This document shows positions 46,040 through 55,474 of a stretch of 64,000 bases of DNA, piece after piece (within the stretch, counting starts at the first letter, position 1; each line of letters starts with the position of its first letter). The DNA is from Chryseobacterium sp. (GTDB taxonomy: Bacteria; Bacteroidota; Bacteroidia; Flavobacteriales; Weeksellaceae), in assembly GCA_031286615.1 (NCBI GenBank), contig JAITUA010000007.1, forward strand, positions 186,001-250,000, given 5' to 3'. The position numbers and the translations under genes were made by a program. The notes under the pieces are model-generated. The model searched no databases. It was not told the origin of the DNA and saw only the letters and a list, made by a program, of their open reading frames with translations.

Positions 46040-47482
46040 ATGTTGGTTATACCCAAAATAAAACCCTTTTTTCTTTCATCCTTTTTAATAAGTTCAGTAG
46101 TATTTTCACAGGCCCATAATGTGTCTGAGGGATATCAGAAACCCACAGATCCTCTTGTAATTCAGAACCTGGACCAATGGCGGGATATGAAATTCGGATT
46201 GTTTATGCATTGGGGAACCTACAGCCAGTGGGGAATTGTTGAAAGCTGGAGCTTATGCCCGGAAGACGAATCATGGACCCGGAGAAAACCTGAGCACGGG
46301 AAATCTTATGATGAATATGTAAAGAATTATGAAAACCTTCAGACCACTTTCAATCCCACTCAGTTTAATCCTCAAAAATGGGCCGATGCCGTAAAAAAAG
46401 CAGGAATGAAATATGTGGTTTTTACGACTAAACATCACGACGGCTTTGCAATGTTTGATACCCGGCAGTCGGATTATAAGATAACTTCTTCTAAAACTCC
46501 CTTTTCAAAAAATCCAAAATCAGATGTAACAAAAGAAATATTCAATACCTTCAGAAAAGAAGGATTCAAAATTGGAGCTTACTTTTCAAAACCTGACTGG
46601 CATTCTGATGATTACTGGTGGTCTTACTTTCCTCCAAAAGACAGGAACGTTAATTATGACCCTAAGAAATATCCGGAAAGATGGGAGAATTTTAAAAAAT
46701 TCACCTTCAATCAGCTGAACGAGATTACTTCCAATTATGGTAAAATTGATATTCTCTGGCTGGATGGAGGTTGGGTACGTCCTTTTCATACCATTGATCC
46801 GAAAGTTGAATGGCAACGCACCATCAAAGTGGAGCAGGACATTGATATGGATAAAATAGGAACAATGGCCAGGAAAAATCAACCGGGAATTATTATTGTA
46901 GACCGTACCGTTCCCGGAAAGTGGGAAAATTATGTTACCCCGGAGCAGGCGGTTCCTGAGCACGCTCTTACCATCCCTTGGGAAAGCTGTATTACAATGG
47001 GAGATTCCTTTTCCTATGTTCCCAATGACAACTATAAAACCTCCCAAAAGATTATTGAAACCTTGGTCAAAATCATTTCAAGAGGAGGAAATTACCTGAT
47101 GAACATCGCTCCAGGGCCAAATGGTGATTATGATCCCATAGTGTATGAAAGATTACAGCAAATTTCCGGCTGGATGGACAAAAATCAGTCTGCTGTTTTT
47201 GCTACAAGAACTGTTGCTCCCTATCACGAAGGAAATTATTATTATACCCAAAGCAAAGATGGAAAAACAGTGAATGTTTTTCACTTGGATGAAAAAACAA
47301 ATTATAAGTCTCCATCAACATTAAGTATTACAATTCCTGATAATTTTAAACCAAAATCTTTGAAAGTTTTAGGATTGTCAAACAAAATCCAATGGAAAAA
47401 ATCAGGAAATTCAATTGAAATTAATTTACCCAAAGAAAGAGATCAGTTAAAATATTCAACTGTAATTCAAATAACGCAATAG
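46040..47482 (+). CDS. GH29 alpha-L-fucosidase
   Basis: 480 residues with a signal peptide to about 24 (SSVVFSQ). The GH29 domain has KFGLFMHWGTYSQWG, VVFTTKHHDGFAMFD and the nucleophile Asp242 in DILWLDGGW. The enzyme releases terminal L-fucose from glycans in the periplasm or outside. The C-terminal about 90 residues form a beta-sandwich. It is followed by a GH3 enzyme in the same direction (103-bp gap), suggesting a small glycan-utilisation pair, though no SusC/SusD pair is next to it. Confidence 0.93.
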   Translation: MLVIPKIKPFFLSSFLISSVVFSQAHNVSEGYQKPTDPLVIQNLDQWRDMKFGLFMHWGTYSQWGIVESWSLCPEDESWTRRKPEHGKSYDEYVKNYENLQTTFNPTQFNPQKWADAVKKAGMKYVVFTTKHHDGFAMFDTRQSDYKITSSKTPFSKNPKSDVTKEIFNTFRKEGFKIGAYFSKPDWHSDDYWWSYFPPKDRNVNYDPKKYPERWENFKKFTFNQLNEITSNYGKIDILWLDGGWVRPFHTIDPKVEWQRTIKVEQDIDMDKIGTMARKNQPGIIIVDRTVPGKWENYVTPEQAVPEHALTIPWESCITMGDSFSYVPNDNYKTSQKIIETLVKIISRGGNYLMNIAPGPNGDYDPIVYERLQQISGWMDKNQSAVFATRTVAPYHEGNYYYTQSKDGKTVNVFHLDEKTNYKSPSTLSITIPDNFKPKSLKVLGLSNKIQWKKSGNSIEINLPKERDQLKYSTVIQITQ

Positions 47483-47533
47483 TTGAATTTGTAACTTATT
47501 TTTATATTAAGTGACATAAGTCTTGAACTTTTG

Positions 47534-47559
47534 GTTCTTTTGCTTCGAGGTAAAAGAAC
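47534..47559. repeat. Hairpin GTTCTTTT / AAAAGAAC
   Basis: A perfect 8-bp stem with a 10-nt GC-containing loop between the GH29 and GH3 genes, with no T-run. It is probably an intergenic repeat or an mRNA element rather than a terminator. Confidence 0.45.
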
Positions 47560-47585
47560 AAATTTAAAACTAAATTATTCTTGAG

Positions 47586-50249
47586 ATGTATTTTAAACCT
47601 CGATTTAAAATTATAGGAATTTTCTTGTTGAGCTCAGTATTTATCTCTGCTCAAAAGCCTTTATATAAAGACTCAAAACAACCCATTGAAACCAGAGTTC
47701 AGGATCTGCTGAAGAGAATGACCCCAGAGGAAAAATTCTGGCAGTGTTTTATGATCCCCGGAGACCTGGATCATGTTCCGAAAGGACAGTATTCCCATGG
47801 GATTTTTGGATTGCAGGTAAGCGCAGGAAACCAGGGAGGCGGTGCTGCAGGGCAGTTACTGAAGTACAATGCCAATGAAGATGCTGAAAGACTGGTGAAA
47901 AAAATCAATGCCATTCAGAAATACTTTGTTGAAGAATCAAGATTAGGAATTCCCATTATTCCTTTTGATGAAGCTCTGCACGGATTGGTAAGAGAAGGGG
48001 CTACGGCTTTTCCGCAAGCCATTGGTCTGGCAGCTACTTTCAACCCGGAATTGATGAATAAAGTCTCAACAGCAATTGCAAAAGAATCAAAATTGAGAGG
48101 AATCCGCCAGATTCTGACTCCTGTAGTAAACCTGGCAAGTGATGTGAGATGGGGCAGGACAGAAGAAACTTACGGCGAAGACCCCTTTCTGACCTCTGTA
48201 ATGGGCGTTAGTTTTGTCAGTTCATTTGAAAATATGGGAATCATCACCACTCCGAAACATTTTCTGGCCAATGTAGGAGAAGGCGGAAGAGATTCATACC
48301 CGATCCATTGGAGTAAAAGATATCTTGAGGAAACGCATTTAATCCCTTTTTATAATGCCTTTACAAAAGGAAAAAGCCGTTCAGTGATGACTTCCTATAA
48401 CCTGCTTGACGGAAGACCTTCAACAGCTAATCATTGGTTACTGACTGAAAAATTAAAAAATGACTGGAATTTCAAGGGCTTCGTCATCAGTGATGCAAGT
48501 GCGGTAGGAGGAGCTAATGTGCTGCATTTTACAGCAAAAGATTATGACGATGCTTCTGCGCAGGCAATTAATGCAGGGCTGGATGTGATTTTTCAGACAG
48601 AATATAAACATTATGAACTCTTTATTCCCCCTTTTTTGGATGGAAGAATCTCAAAAGAAAGAATTGATGATGCCGTTTCAAGAGTGTTGAGAGCCAAATT
48701 TGAGTTGGGATTATTTGAAAATCCTTACGTTTCACTCAAAGAAATTGAAGAATTAAAAAAGCTGAATCATAAACCTCTGGCAGAAAAAACAGCTGCAGAA
48801 TCTTTCGTTTTGCTTCAGAATAATAATCAGACGCTTCCCGTTCCCGGAAATATTAAAAAAATTCTTGTAGTAGGAACAGATGCTGTTGATGCAAGATTAG
48901 GCGGTTATTCAGGCCCCGGAAACAAAAAAGTAAATATTGTTGACGGAATTAAAAATTGCATCAGAGATAAAAATATTGAAGTCGTTTATTCAAAAGGAAT
49001 TGATTGGAATGTAAAGGATTTTACCACAATTTCCAATGAGTATTTATCCTCTGAAAACAAGAAAGGACTAAAAGGGACTTACTTCTCTAATACCGATTTA
49101 AAAGGAAATCCGGTCTTCGAAAAACAGGATGAACAGCTCAATTTCAAATGGACCTTATATTCACCCGATCCTCAAAAACTTCAACCGGATCAATACAGTA
49201 TTCGCTGGACAGGAAAACTTGAAGCTCCGGATTCAGGGAAGTACCAGTTGGGATTACGCGGAAATGACGGCTTTAGATTATATCTTGATGGAAAATTAGC
49301 CATTGACCAATGGGAAAAATTAAGCTATTCCACCAAAACAATTGATATAGATTTTGTAAAAGGAAAAAAATACGACATTACCATTGAGTTTCATGAAAAC
49401 CGTGGAGAAGCCAATCTTGAACTGATCTGGAACTATGGACTTCATAATTACACGAAAGATTATCAGGAAGCCTTAAATCTCGCTCAGAACACAGACTATA
49501 TCATTATTGCAGCCGGGATTCATGAAGGCGAATTTCAGGACCGTTCTTCACTAAGTCTGCCGGGAAATCAGGAAGCATTTATTCAGGAAATTTCAAAATT
49601 AAAAAAACCTGTAACAGTAGTTTTAGTGGGAGGGTCCGCTATAAAAACAACCGCCTGGAAAGATAAAGTAGGAGCCATTTTGGATGTTTGGTATCCGGGA
49701 GAAGAAGGAGGGAATGCTATAGCAAAAACGCTTTTCGGGGCTGAAAATCCGTCCGGAAAATTACCCATAACCTTTCCGGTTGAAGAAGGCCAGCTTCCTT
49801 TGACGTATAATCATCATCCAACAGGAAGAGGAAATGATTATCATGATCTGAGTGGCGAACCATTGTATCCTTTTGGATTTGGTTTAAGTTATACCACCTT
49901 TGAAATCTCCGGTTTACAGCTGAATAAAGCCAAATATTCAGAAAATGAAGCCATTATAGCTACAGTCACTGTAAAAAATACAGGATCAAAAGCAGGAAGT
50001 GAAGTCGTACAGCTATACGTAAAAGACTTATTGGCAACCGTTTCAAGACCGGTTATTGAGCTCAAAGGATTTCAGAAAGTAGAATTGCAGCCTGGAGAAT
50101 CAAAATCTGTCACCATTGAAGTTCCCATAAAACAACTACAGTTTCTGAATGAAAAAATGGAATGGGCTGTAGAAAAAGGAACCTACAGAATTATGGTAGG
50201 TAATTCATCCAAAAATCTTCCTTTAAAACAAAATATTGAAATTTTATAA
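47586..50249 (+). CDS. GH3 family glycosidase with PA14 insert (beta-glucosidase type)
   Basis: 887 residues with signal peptide to about 22 (SSVFISAQ). The GH3 N-terminal barrel has the nucleophile Asp303 in KGFVISDASAVGG; KHFLANVGEGGRDSYP is also seen. The alpha/beta sandwich is interrupted at about 475-625 by a PA14 carbohydrate-binding domain (GTYFSNTDLKG, SGKYQLGLRGNDGFRLYLDG). A fibronectin-III-like domain ends the protein. Substrates of GH3-PA14 enzymes include beta-glucosides and beta-xylosides; the exact one is unknown. It is probably periplasmic. A bidirectional terminator follows. Confidence 0.93.
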   Translation: MYFKPRFKIIGIFLLSSVFISAQKPLYKDSKQPIETRVQDLLKRMTPEEKFWQCFMIPGDLDHVPKGQYSHGIFGLQVSAGNQGGGAAGQLLKYNANEDAERLVKKINAIQKYFVEESRLGIPIIPFDEALHGLVREGATAFPQAIGLAATFNPELMNKVSTAIAKESKLRGIRQILTPVVNLASDVRWGRTEETYGEDPFLTSVMGVSFVSSFENMGIITTPKHFLANVGEGGRDSYPIHWSKRYLEETHLIPFYNAFTKGKSRSVMTSYNLLDGRPSTANHWLLTEKLKNDWNFKGFVISDASAVGGANVLHFTAKDYDDASAQAINAGLDVIFQTEYKHYELFIPPFLDGRISKERIDDAVSRVLRAKFELGLFENPYVSLKEIEELKKLNHKPLAEKTAAESFVLLQNNNQTLPVPGNIKKILVVGTDAVDARLGGYSGPGNKKVNIVDGIKNCIRDKNIEVVYSKGIDWNVKDFTTISNEYLSSENKKGLKGTYFSNTDLKGNPVFEKQDEQLNFKWTLYSPDPQKLQPDQYSIRWTGKLEAPDSGKYQLGLRGNDGFRLYLDGKLAIDQWEKLSYSTKTIDIDFVKGKKYDITIEFHENRGEANLELIWNYGLHNYTKDYQEALNLAQNTDYIIIAAGIHEGEFQDRSSLSLPGNQEAFIQEISKLKKPVTVVLVGGSAIKTTAWKDKVGAILDVWYPGEEGGNAIAKTLFGAENPSGKLPITFPVEEGQLPLTYNHHPTGRGNDYHDLSGEPLYPFGFGLSYTTFEISGLQLNKAKYSENEAIIATVTVKNTGSKAGSEVVQLYVKDLLATVSRPVIELKGFQKVELQPGESKSVTIEVPIKQLQFLNEKMEWAVEKGTYRIMVGNSSKNLPLKQNIEIL

Positions 50250-50252
50250 AAC

Positions 50253-50284
50253 AAAAAAGAGCAGAATTTTCTGCTCTTTTTACA
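50253..50284. terminator. Bidirectional terminator
   Basis: AAAAGAGCAG-AATTTT-CTGCTCTTTT between convergent genes ending at 50249 and 50303. Confidence 0.92.
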
Positions 50285-50302
50285 TATACTTTTTGAAGAT
50301 AT

Positions 50303-51184
50303 TTAGTATTTTCTGGCTAATAGAACGTTCAATAAGAATGTTCCGGTCCAGTTACTGTTATTGGACCCGTTATTTCCAATGAAATCTATACGGGCTACAG
50401 ATACAGTAAGTCTGGTTCTTCCTGCAGTACCGTTATTGGCAAGGCTTACAAAAGATGCTGTAAATACATCCGGGAAACTTGAGTTATTTCCTGCCGTAAG
50501 AATTGGGTACATATTGGCAACGTTGAACGGAGTACCCTGATATTCATAAACCAAGGTCATTCTGCTGGCATTGGCATAAGTGGCAGTATGAGCATTATCT
50601 ACTGATGTTTTGCTAATGATCCACCATCTGTCGTTTGTTGCTCCTGTATCATAACCCGGATTCGTATGGTTGGTCCAGTCGGCAACAGGTGCCGTACCAA
50701 GTCTGTGAGGAGGAATGAGAACCTGTGTTCCATAGATTTCCACATTGCTTGGCTTAGGTAGAACTGTAAAGGACAAATCCCATGTTCCGCCAGTAGTATT
50801 ACCGTTATTCACTACTTCAGCATAGGCTCCGATAGGAATCACAAAAGAAGCAACAGGAGTGTTGTCAATTCTTAATGTATTACCGCTGGAAGCCTGAAGT
50901 GTGATATTATTCGGCGAAATGTTTTTAATCTTATAAATTCTCCCCGTAAAACTTGTTGTTCCGGTTCCGATGACAGGAAGGGTAAATGTAGCATCGGCTG
51001 TTCCATTATAAGTAATATAATGGTCGGTAGTCTGAATATTATAAGTTGTGGTTGTGACTTCACTATAGCCAGCTCTTAAAGAACCATTTACAGCAAGGGT
51101 ACTGTTAGGAGTTGTTGTGTTAATGCCTACTTGTGCAGTTAAGGGAAGAGCTCCAAATAAAAGGATCAAAATGTATTTTTTCAT
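50303..51184 (-). CDS. Secreted fibre-like surface protein
   Basis: 293 residues with signal peptide MKKYILILLFGALPLTAQ directly followed by VGINTTTPNSTLAVNGSL, the same opening as the protein at 21167-21976. The middle region (YNGTADATFTLP, IYKIKNISPNNITLQASSGN) resembles trimeric fibre repeats. The C-terminal half is a Thr/Asn-rich beta domain. Function unknown; an adhesin or an extracellular structural role is likely. Confidence 0.65.
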   Translation of the reverse strand: MKKYILILLFGALPLTAQVGINTTTPNSTLAVNGSLRAGYSEVTTTTYNIQTTDHYITYNGTADATFTLPVIGTGTTSFTGRIYKIKNISPNNITLQASSGNTLRIDNTPVASFVIPIGAYAEVVNNGNTTGGTWDLSFTVLPKPSNVEIYGTQVLIPPHRLGTAPVADWTNHTNPGYDTGATNDRWWIISKTSVDNAHTATYANASRMTLVYEYQGTPFNVANMYPILTAGNNSSFPDVFTASFVSLANNGTAGRTRLTVSVARIDFIGNNGSNNSNWTGTFLLNVLLARKY

Positions 51185-51306
51185 GTGTTGGAAAATTTGG
51201 TTTCGATCAAATATAGAAAAAAAATAACGAAAAGTTAAATAAAACTTAATAAATTTATATTATTAGTTAAATCACTACCTAAGAATGCAATAACTTTTGA
51301 AAAATA

Positions 51307-51693
51307 TTAAACCAATCTGCATGGAACTTCCAAATCTTCAGTAAGATAATAGCTGCAGCAAAGGCGATGGTAACCATCTGCAATGATCAGTTCATTTTCA
51401 CCTCTTACAAGCAGTATAGGAGAAAGTTTTTTATTTTTTTCTACTTTTTTCAGATTTTCTTTTACATGAATATTCGTCTCAGGAAGCAGAGCGAGTTTGC
51501 TGGCTCTTAAAATATCTTTTGATTTTTTTGTAATTGTAGGGGCTGCTTTTAATTTTTCAACCACTTTTCTGGCTTTATCCGGTTCAAAAAGCAATTCCAG
51601 ATAATCCTGGGCTGCAGGAAAATCGTGGACTTCAGGTTCTTTCATCCAGATACTGTCTTTGGTTAGATTACCCTTTTTTACAGACGTTTTCAT
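51307..51693 (-). CDS. ParB/Srx-fold-like orphan protein
   Basis: 128 residues, Lys-rich. The C-terminal segment LSPILLVRGENELIIADGYHRLCCSYYL resembles the ParB-N (GxxR nucleotide-binding) motif, with GYHR in place of the typical GERR/GxHR. The HTH and dimer parts of chromosomal ParB are absent. There is no parA, phage or partition gene nearby. Its role is unknown. Confidence 0.6.
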   Translation of the reverse strand: MKTSVKKGNLTKDSIWMKEPEVHDFPAAQDYLELLFEPDKARKVVEKLKAAPTITKKSKDILRASKLALLPETNIHVKENLKKVEKNKKLSPILLVRGENELIIADGYHRLCCSYYLTEDLEVPCRLV

Positions 51694-51884
51694 ACATATT
51701 TATTTAAAGATAAATGTATGAAAAACAGATCGTTATTAACAACCATTATTTCATATGAAGTAATGATTTACAATATGGATTTTATCTTCCACAAAAAAAT
51801 ATTGGTATGATATATGCAAGATTTATCATGAACCGGAATGAATTTAATTTAAGGCTATAAAATGGATTGAAATCATTCAAAAAT

Positions 51885-52157
51885 ATGAACATTATGGAAA
51901 AGTTATTAATTTCAGCACTATTAGTATTAGGTTTATCTATGAATGTTTCTGCCCAGAAACGTCCGCCAGCTCCTCCACATCCATCAAAAACGGAATTGGT
52001 GAATGTTAAAATGCAAGAACTTACCAAAAAATACAATACTGAGAAAAAGCTCATTCTTAATCATCCGCTTGCAACCAAACAGATGAAGAGAGATCAGATG
52101 AAGGCTTTAAATAAAAGATATGAGACCGAAAAACGATTGCTTAGAGAGGCGAAATAA
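51885..52157 (+). CDS. Small secreted protein, 90 aa
   Basis: The start is the ATG at 51885 or 51894; both precede the signal peptide (MEKLLISALLVLGLSMNVSAQ). The mature part begins KRPPAPPHPSK and then is a highly charged helix (LTKKYNTEKKLILNHPLATKQMKRDQMKALNKRYETEKRLL). No family is recognised. It is followed by a terminator at 52246. Confidence 0.65.
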   Translation: MNIMEKLLISALLVLGLSMNVSAQKRPPAPPHPSKTELVNVKMQELTKKYNTEKKLILNHPLATKQMKRDQMKALNKRYETEKRLLREAK

Positions 52158-52245
52158 TGCTTAATTTTTGCAGTTATTAAAATTGGAAAAGTCAGTTTTT
52201 ATATTTTGAATTTTGATAAATTTTCAATGTAGAGTAAAATTTATT

Positions 52246-52281
52246 GAAAGAGAATGCGTTTTGTGTTCTCTTTCTTTATTT
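52246..52281 (+). terminator. Terminator before the lipoamide dehydrogenase gene
   Basis: GAAAGAGAA and TTCTCTTTC pair perfectly, followed by TTTATTT. Confidence 0.85.
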
Positions 52282-52357
52282 AAAATTGAATAAAATAGCC
52301 TTGTTGATGCATTTTAAGATCAGTTTTCAGAAACATAAAACATCCAATATTTTTCCT

Positions 52358-52365
52358 TAAATTCG
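52358..52365 (+). promoter_or_regulatory. -7-like box TAAATTCG before lpdA
   Basis: One mismatch to TAnnTTTG, 19 bp before the ATG at 52385. Confidence 0.3.
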
Positions 52366-52384
52366 CATAAAAATTTTTAAAGTA

Positions 52385-53773
52385 ATGAATTACGATATTA
52401 TTGTCATTGGAAGTGGTCCTGGTGGATATGTTACTGCGATCAGAGCAGCGCAATTAGGTTTCAAAACCGCAATTATCGAGAAAGAAAATTTAGGAGGAAT
52501 CTGCCTTAACTGGGGATGTATTCCAACTAAAGCTTTATTGAAATCTGCTCAGGTTTTTCATTATATCAACCATGCTGAAGATTATGGTTTGAATAAAGTG
52601 GAGGCTAGCTTTGAATTCCCGAATGTGATTCAGAGAAGCCGTGGTGTTGCCAGCAAAATGAGCAAAGGAATCGAATTCTTGATGAAAAAGAATAAGATTG
52701 ACGTAATTCTTGGTACTGCAAAAGTACAGAAAGGTAAAAAAGTTTCTGTGACAGATAAGGAAGGAAAAGTAACTGAATATACAGGGACTCATATCATTAT
52801 TGCTACAGGAGCTCGTTCAAGAGAATTACCAAACTTACCACAAGATGGTAAAAAAGTAATCGGATACAGACAGGCATTATCTCTTCCTGAGCAGCCGAAA
52901 TCTATGATTGTTGTAGGTTCCGGAGCTATCGGGGTAGAATTTGCTGACTTCTATAACACAATGGGAACAAAAGTAACTGTTGTTGAATTTATGCCAAACA
53001 TCGTTCCTGTAGAAGATGAAGAAATCTCTAAGCACTTAGAGAAATCTCTGAAGAAAACAGGAATAGAGATTATGACAAACGCTTCTGTAGAAAGTGTTGA
53101 TACAAGCGGAGAAGGTGTAAAAGCGACTGTAAAAACAGCTAACGGAAACATCACTCTTGAAGCTGATATCTTATTATCTGCTGTAGGAATTGCTGCTAAT
53201 ATCGAGAACATCGGTTTAGAAGAAGTAGGAATCCAGACAGATAAAGGAAGAGTATTGGTAAACGAATGGTATGAAACTTCAGCACCAGGTTACTATGCAA
53301 TCGGAGATATCATCCCAACTCAGGCTTTGGCTCACGTTGCCTCTGCAGAAGGAATCACTTGTGTTGAGAAAATCAAAGGTATGCACGTTGAAAAAATCGA
53401 CTATGGCAATATCCCTGGATGTACTTACTGCCACCCTGAAGTAGCTTCTGTAGGTCTTACTGAAAAGCAGGCTAAAGAAAAAGGATACGAAATCAAAGTT
53501 GGTAAATTCCCTCTTTCTGCAAGTGGTAAAGCTACTGCAAACGGAAACACAGACGGATTTATCAAAGTGATTTTCGATGCTAAATATGGTGAGTGGTTAG
53601 GATGCCACATGATTGGTGAAGGAGTAACGGATATGGTTGCTGAAGCTGTAGTAGCTAGAAAACTGGAAACTACAGGTCACGAGATTATCAAATCTATTCA
53701 CCCGCACCCAACAGTTTCTGAAGCAATTATGGAAGCTGCTGCTGCTGCTTACGGTGAAGTGATTCACATTTAA
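52385..53773 (+). CDS. lpdA: Dihydrolipoyl dehydrogenase (E3)
   Basis: 462 residues, normal length. FAD-binding GSGPGGYVTAIRAAQLG at the start, the redox disulfide in GGICLNWGCIPTK (Cys40, Cys45), the NAD-binding GSGAIGVEFA, the FAD site YYAIGD and the C-terminal catalytic HPHPTVSE. It reoxidises dihydrolipoyl groups of 2-oxoacid dehydrogenase complexes with NAD+. It is monocistronic, with a terminator at 53800. It probably serves the fused E1 at 22539 among others. Confidence 0.97.
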   Translation: MNYDIIVIGSGPGGYVTAIRAAQLGFKTAIIEKENLGGICLNWGCIPTKALLKSAQVFHYINHAEDYGLNKVEASFEFPNVIQRSRGVASKMSKGIEFLMKKNKIDVILGTAKVQKGKKVSVTDKEGKVTEYTGTHIIIATGARSRELPNLPQDGKKVIGYRQALSLPEQPKSMIVVGSGAIGVEFADFYNTMGTKVTVVEFMPNIVPVEDEEISKHLEKSLKKTGIEIMTNASVESVDTSGEGVKATVKTANGNITLEADILLSAVGIAANIENIGLEEVGIQTDKGRVLVNEWYETSAPGYYAIGDIIPTQALAHVASAEGITCVEKIKGMHVEKIDYGNIPGCTYCHPEVASVGLTEKQAKEKGYEIKVGKFPLSASGKATANGNTDGFIKVIFDAKYGEWLGCHMIGEGVTDMVAEAVVARKLETTGHEIIKSIHPHPTVSEAIMEAAAAAYGEVIHI

Positions 53774-53799
53774 TCTGAAATATACAGAAATCTATAATA

Positions 53800-53828
53800 T
53801 AAAAGCCTGGAGAAATCCGGGCTTTTTT
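53800..53828 (+). terminator. Terminator after lpdA
   Basis: AAGCCTGG-AGAAAT-CCGGGCTT followed by TTTT. Confidence 0.85.
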
Positions 53829-53990
53829 CATATGAATATTTAAAATTCTGAACTTGAAATTTAAAATTTCCAATATTTTTTTTGTTATTTATTTTTTGCA
53901 ATTAGAATGATTTTATTAAAATAATTTTAAAATTAGCATATTTATAAAAATTAACTCAATTATTTCAGGCTGTTTCCTTACATTTATTCT

Positions 53991-54791
53991 ATGAATTTTG
54001 AGAGAGTAGGACTTGTTTTATCAGGCGGCGGTACCAAGGGAATCGCTCATGCAGGAGTATTAAAATTCTTACAGGAAAAAGGGGTTGAAGTAGATATCCT
54101 TTCCTGCTGTAGTGCGGGGTCTATTGTAGGATGTCTTCATGCCATCGGGAAAACTCCCGAAGAAATCCTGGAATTTTTCAATTCCGTATATTTTTTCAAC
54201 TGGAAACATTTTACATTCAATCAGCCGGGACTGGTTTCTTCAGTGATTTTCAGGAACTATCTGAAGCCTATCTTCCATGACATGAAATTGGGTGATCTTG
54301 ATATTGAAGTGAAAATTGTGGCCACAGAACTGGTTTCCGGAACCCAAAAGATTTTTGACAAAGATTTTGAGATTGTGGACGCCATCATTGCCTCATGTTC
54401 CATTCCCGGAATAACAACTCCTTATATTATTGGCGAGGAAATGTACTGTGATGGAGGGGTACTGAACAACTTTCCGGCAGATATCATCAGAGACGATTGT
54501 GATAAACTGATCGGGGTATTTGTATCTCCACCCAATGAAGCTAAAATCAAAGATCTGAACTCCATTAAAGCAATAGTTTCCCGCTCATATGACCTTCTTT
54601 CTTACCGAATTGAAAAGATTAAATTTGATTACTGCGACTGGTTTATTTCCTCCCAAAAACTAGCGGCTTACGGAACTTTTGAACGAGGTAAAGACAGACT
54701 GGAGCAGATTTTTAATATTGGCTATAAAGCAGCTAAAGAAAGCTATGAAACCAGTGATTTTTTTGAAGAATTAAAAAAGTCCGGAACATAA
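53991..54791 (+). CDS. Patatin-like phospholipase
   Basis: 266 residues. The oxyanion loop SGGGTKGIAHAGVL, the nucleophile in SCCSAGSIVG (Ser41) and the second acid in CDGGVLNNFP (Asp154) give the Ser-Asp dyad of patatins. The first Gly of the usual GxSxG is Cys here (CCSAG). No signal peptide or membrane helix is seen, so it is probably cytoplasmic and acts on phospholipids or acylated substrates. A terminator follows at 54788. Confidence 0.88.
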   Translation: MNFERVGLVLSGGGTKGIAHAGVLKFLQEKGVEVDILSCCSAGSIVGCLHAIGKTPEEILEFFNSVYFFNWKHFTFNQPGLVSSVIFRNYLKPIFHDMKLGDLDIEVKIVATELVSGTQKIFDKDFEIVDAIIASCSIPGITTPYIIGEEMYCDGGVLNNFPADIIRDDCDKLIGVFVSPPNEAKIKDLNSIKAIVSRSYDLLSYRIEKIKFDYCDWFISSQKLAAYGTFERGKDRLEQIFNIGYKAAKESYETSDFFEELKKSGT

Positions 54792-54824
54792 AAAATCCCG
54801 CATCAAGGCAGGATTTTTTTATTT
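54788..54824 (+). terminator. Terminator after the patatin gene
   Basis: AATCCCGC and GCAGGATT pair (one mismatch), then TTTTTATTTT. Confidence 0.7.
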
Positions 54825-54868
54825 TATAGTAAAGAAGATGAACTTAGGTTCTTAATGAATATTCCATC

Positions 54869-55306
54869 TTAATTTTTGACTACATACCCGTCCTGACGTA
54901 CAATTTCATTATCATTGGCATCGTTTACGACCAGCGTATAAGGTGCTTTTTTCGGAGAATCGGTAAGGTAATTTCTCCATATCTGATAGCTGTGCCCTTC
55001 ATTGCTGAAGGAAATATAATAATTTCCTCCGGTACCATCAGGAATCATTTCTCCATCGCTGATAATCATACTTGGTTTAGCTGTGATCTTTGCATTGGCA
55101 TTCCAGGATTGGTAAAGATACTTACCGTTTGGCTGTTTGTCGATTCTGATCTTGAACTTTTTAGTTTTAATAATGACCGTTTTAGGTACCTGTTGAAGAG
55201 CAGATGAAGTTACAGAAACCTCTGTTTTCGGAGTTGGAACTTCTTTGGCATAAGCGAAAGAAAACTGTGCTAAGCAGAAAGTCCCTAATAAAAGTTTTTT
55301 AATCAT
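54869..55306 (-). CDS. Secreted hypothetical protein, 145 aa
   Basis: The ATG at 55306 starts the signal peptide MIKKLLLGTFCLAQFSFAYA. The mature domain has FKIRIDKQPNGKYLYQSWN, SDGEMIPDGTGGNYYISFSNEGHSYQIW and DNEIVRQDGYVV, a compact beta-domain pattern seen in uncharacterised Flavobacteriia proteins. No catalytic residues are visible. It is convergent with the patatin gene. Confidence 0.65.
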   Translation of the reverse strand: MIKKLLLGTFCLAQFSFAYAKEVPTPKTEVSVTSSALQQVPKTVIIKTKKFKIRIDKQPNGKYLYQSWNANAKITAKPSMIISDGEMIPDGTGGNYYISFSNEGHSYQIWRNYLTDSPKKAPYTLVVNDANDNEIVRQDGYVVKN

Positions 55307-55460
55307 TTTCTTATATTTTGTAGTGATATTAAGCCACAACAAATTTAGAGCCATTTTTCAATATTTAAGAAGATCTGAGGATGTTGAAAAAGAGATTTTT
55401 AGGTTTCTGAAGGAAACAAAAACTGCCTATTTCTGAAACAACTGAATACTTTTTTTTCTG

Positions 55461-55468
55461 TACATTTG
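55461..55468 (+). promoter_or_regulatory. Orphan -7 element TACATTTG
   Basis: A perfect -7 box on the plus strand where no plus-strand gene follows. It would serve the putative RNA at 55475-55610. Confidence 0.45.
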
Positions 55469-55474
55469 CACTAT

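Noticed and set aside
46586-47047. 153-aa open frame on the minus strand inside the GH29 gene
   Set aside because: Fully contained in the fucosidase gene, no family resemblance, no promoter or ribosome site.
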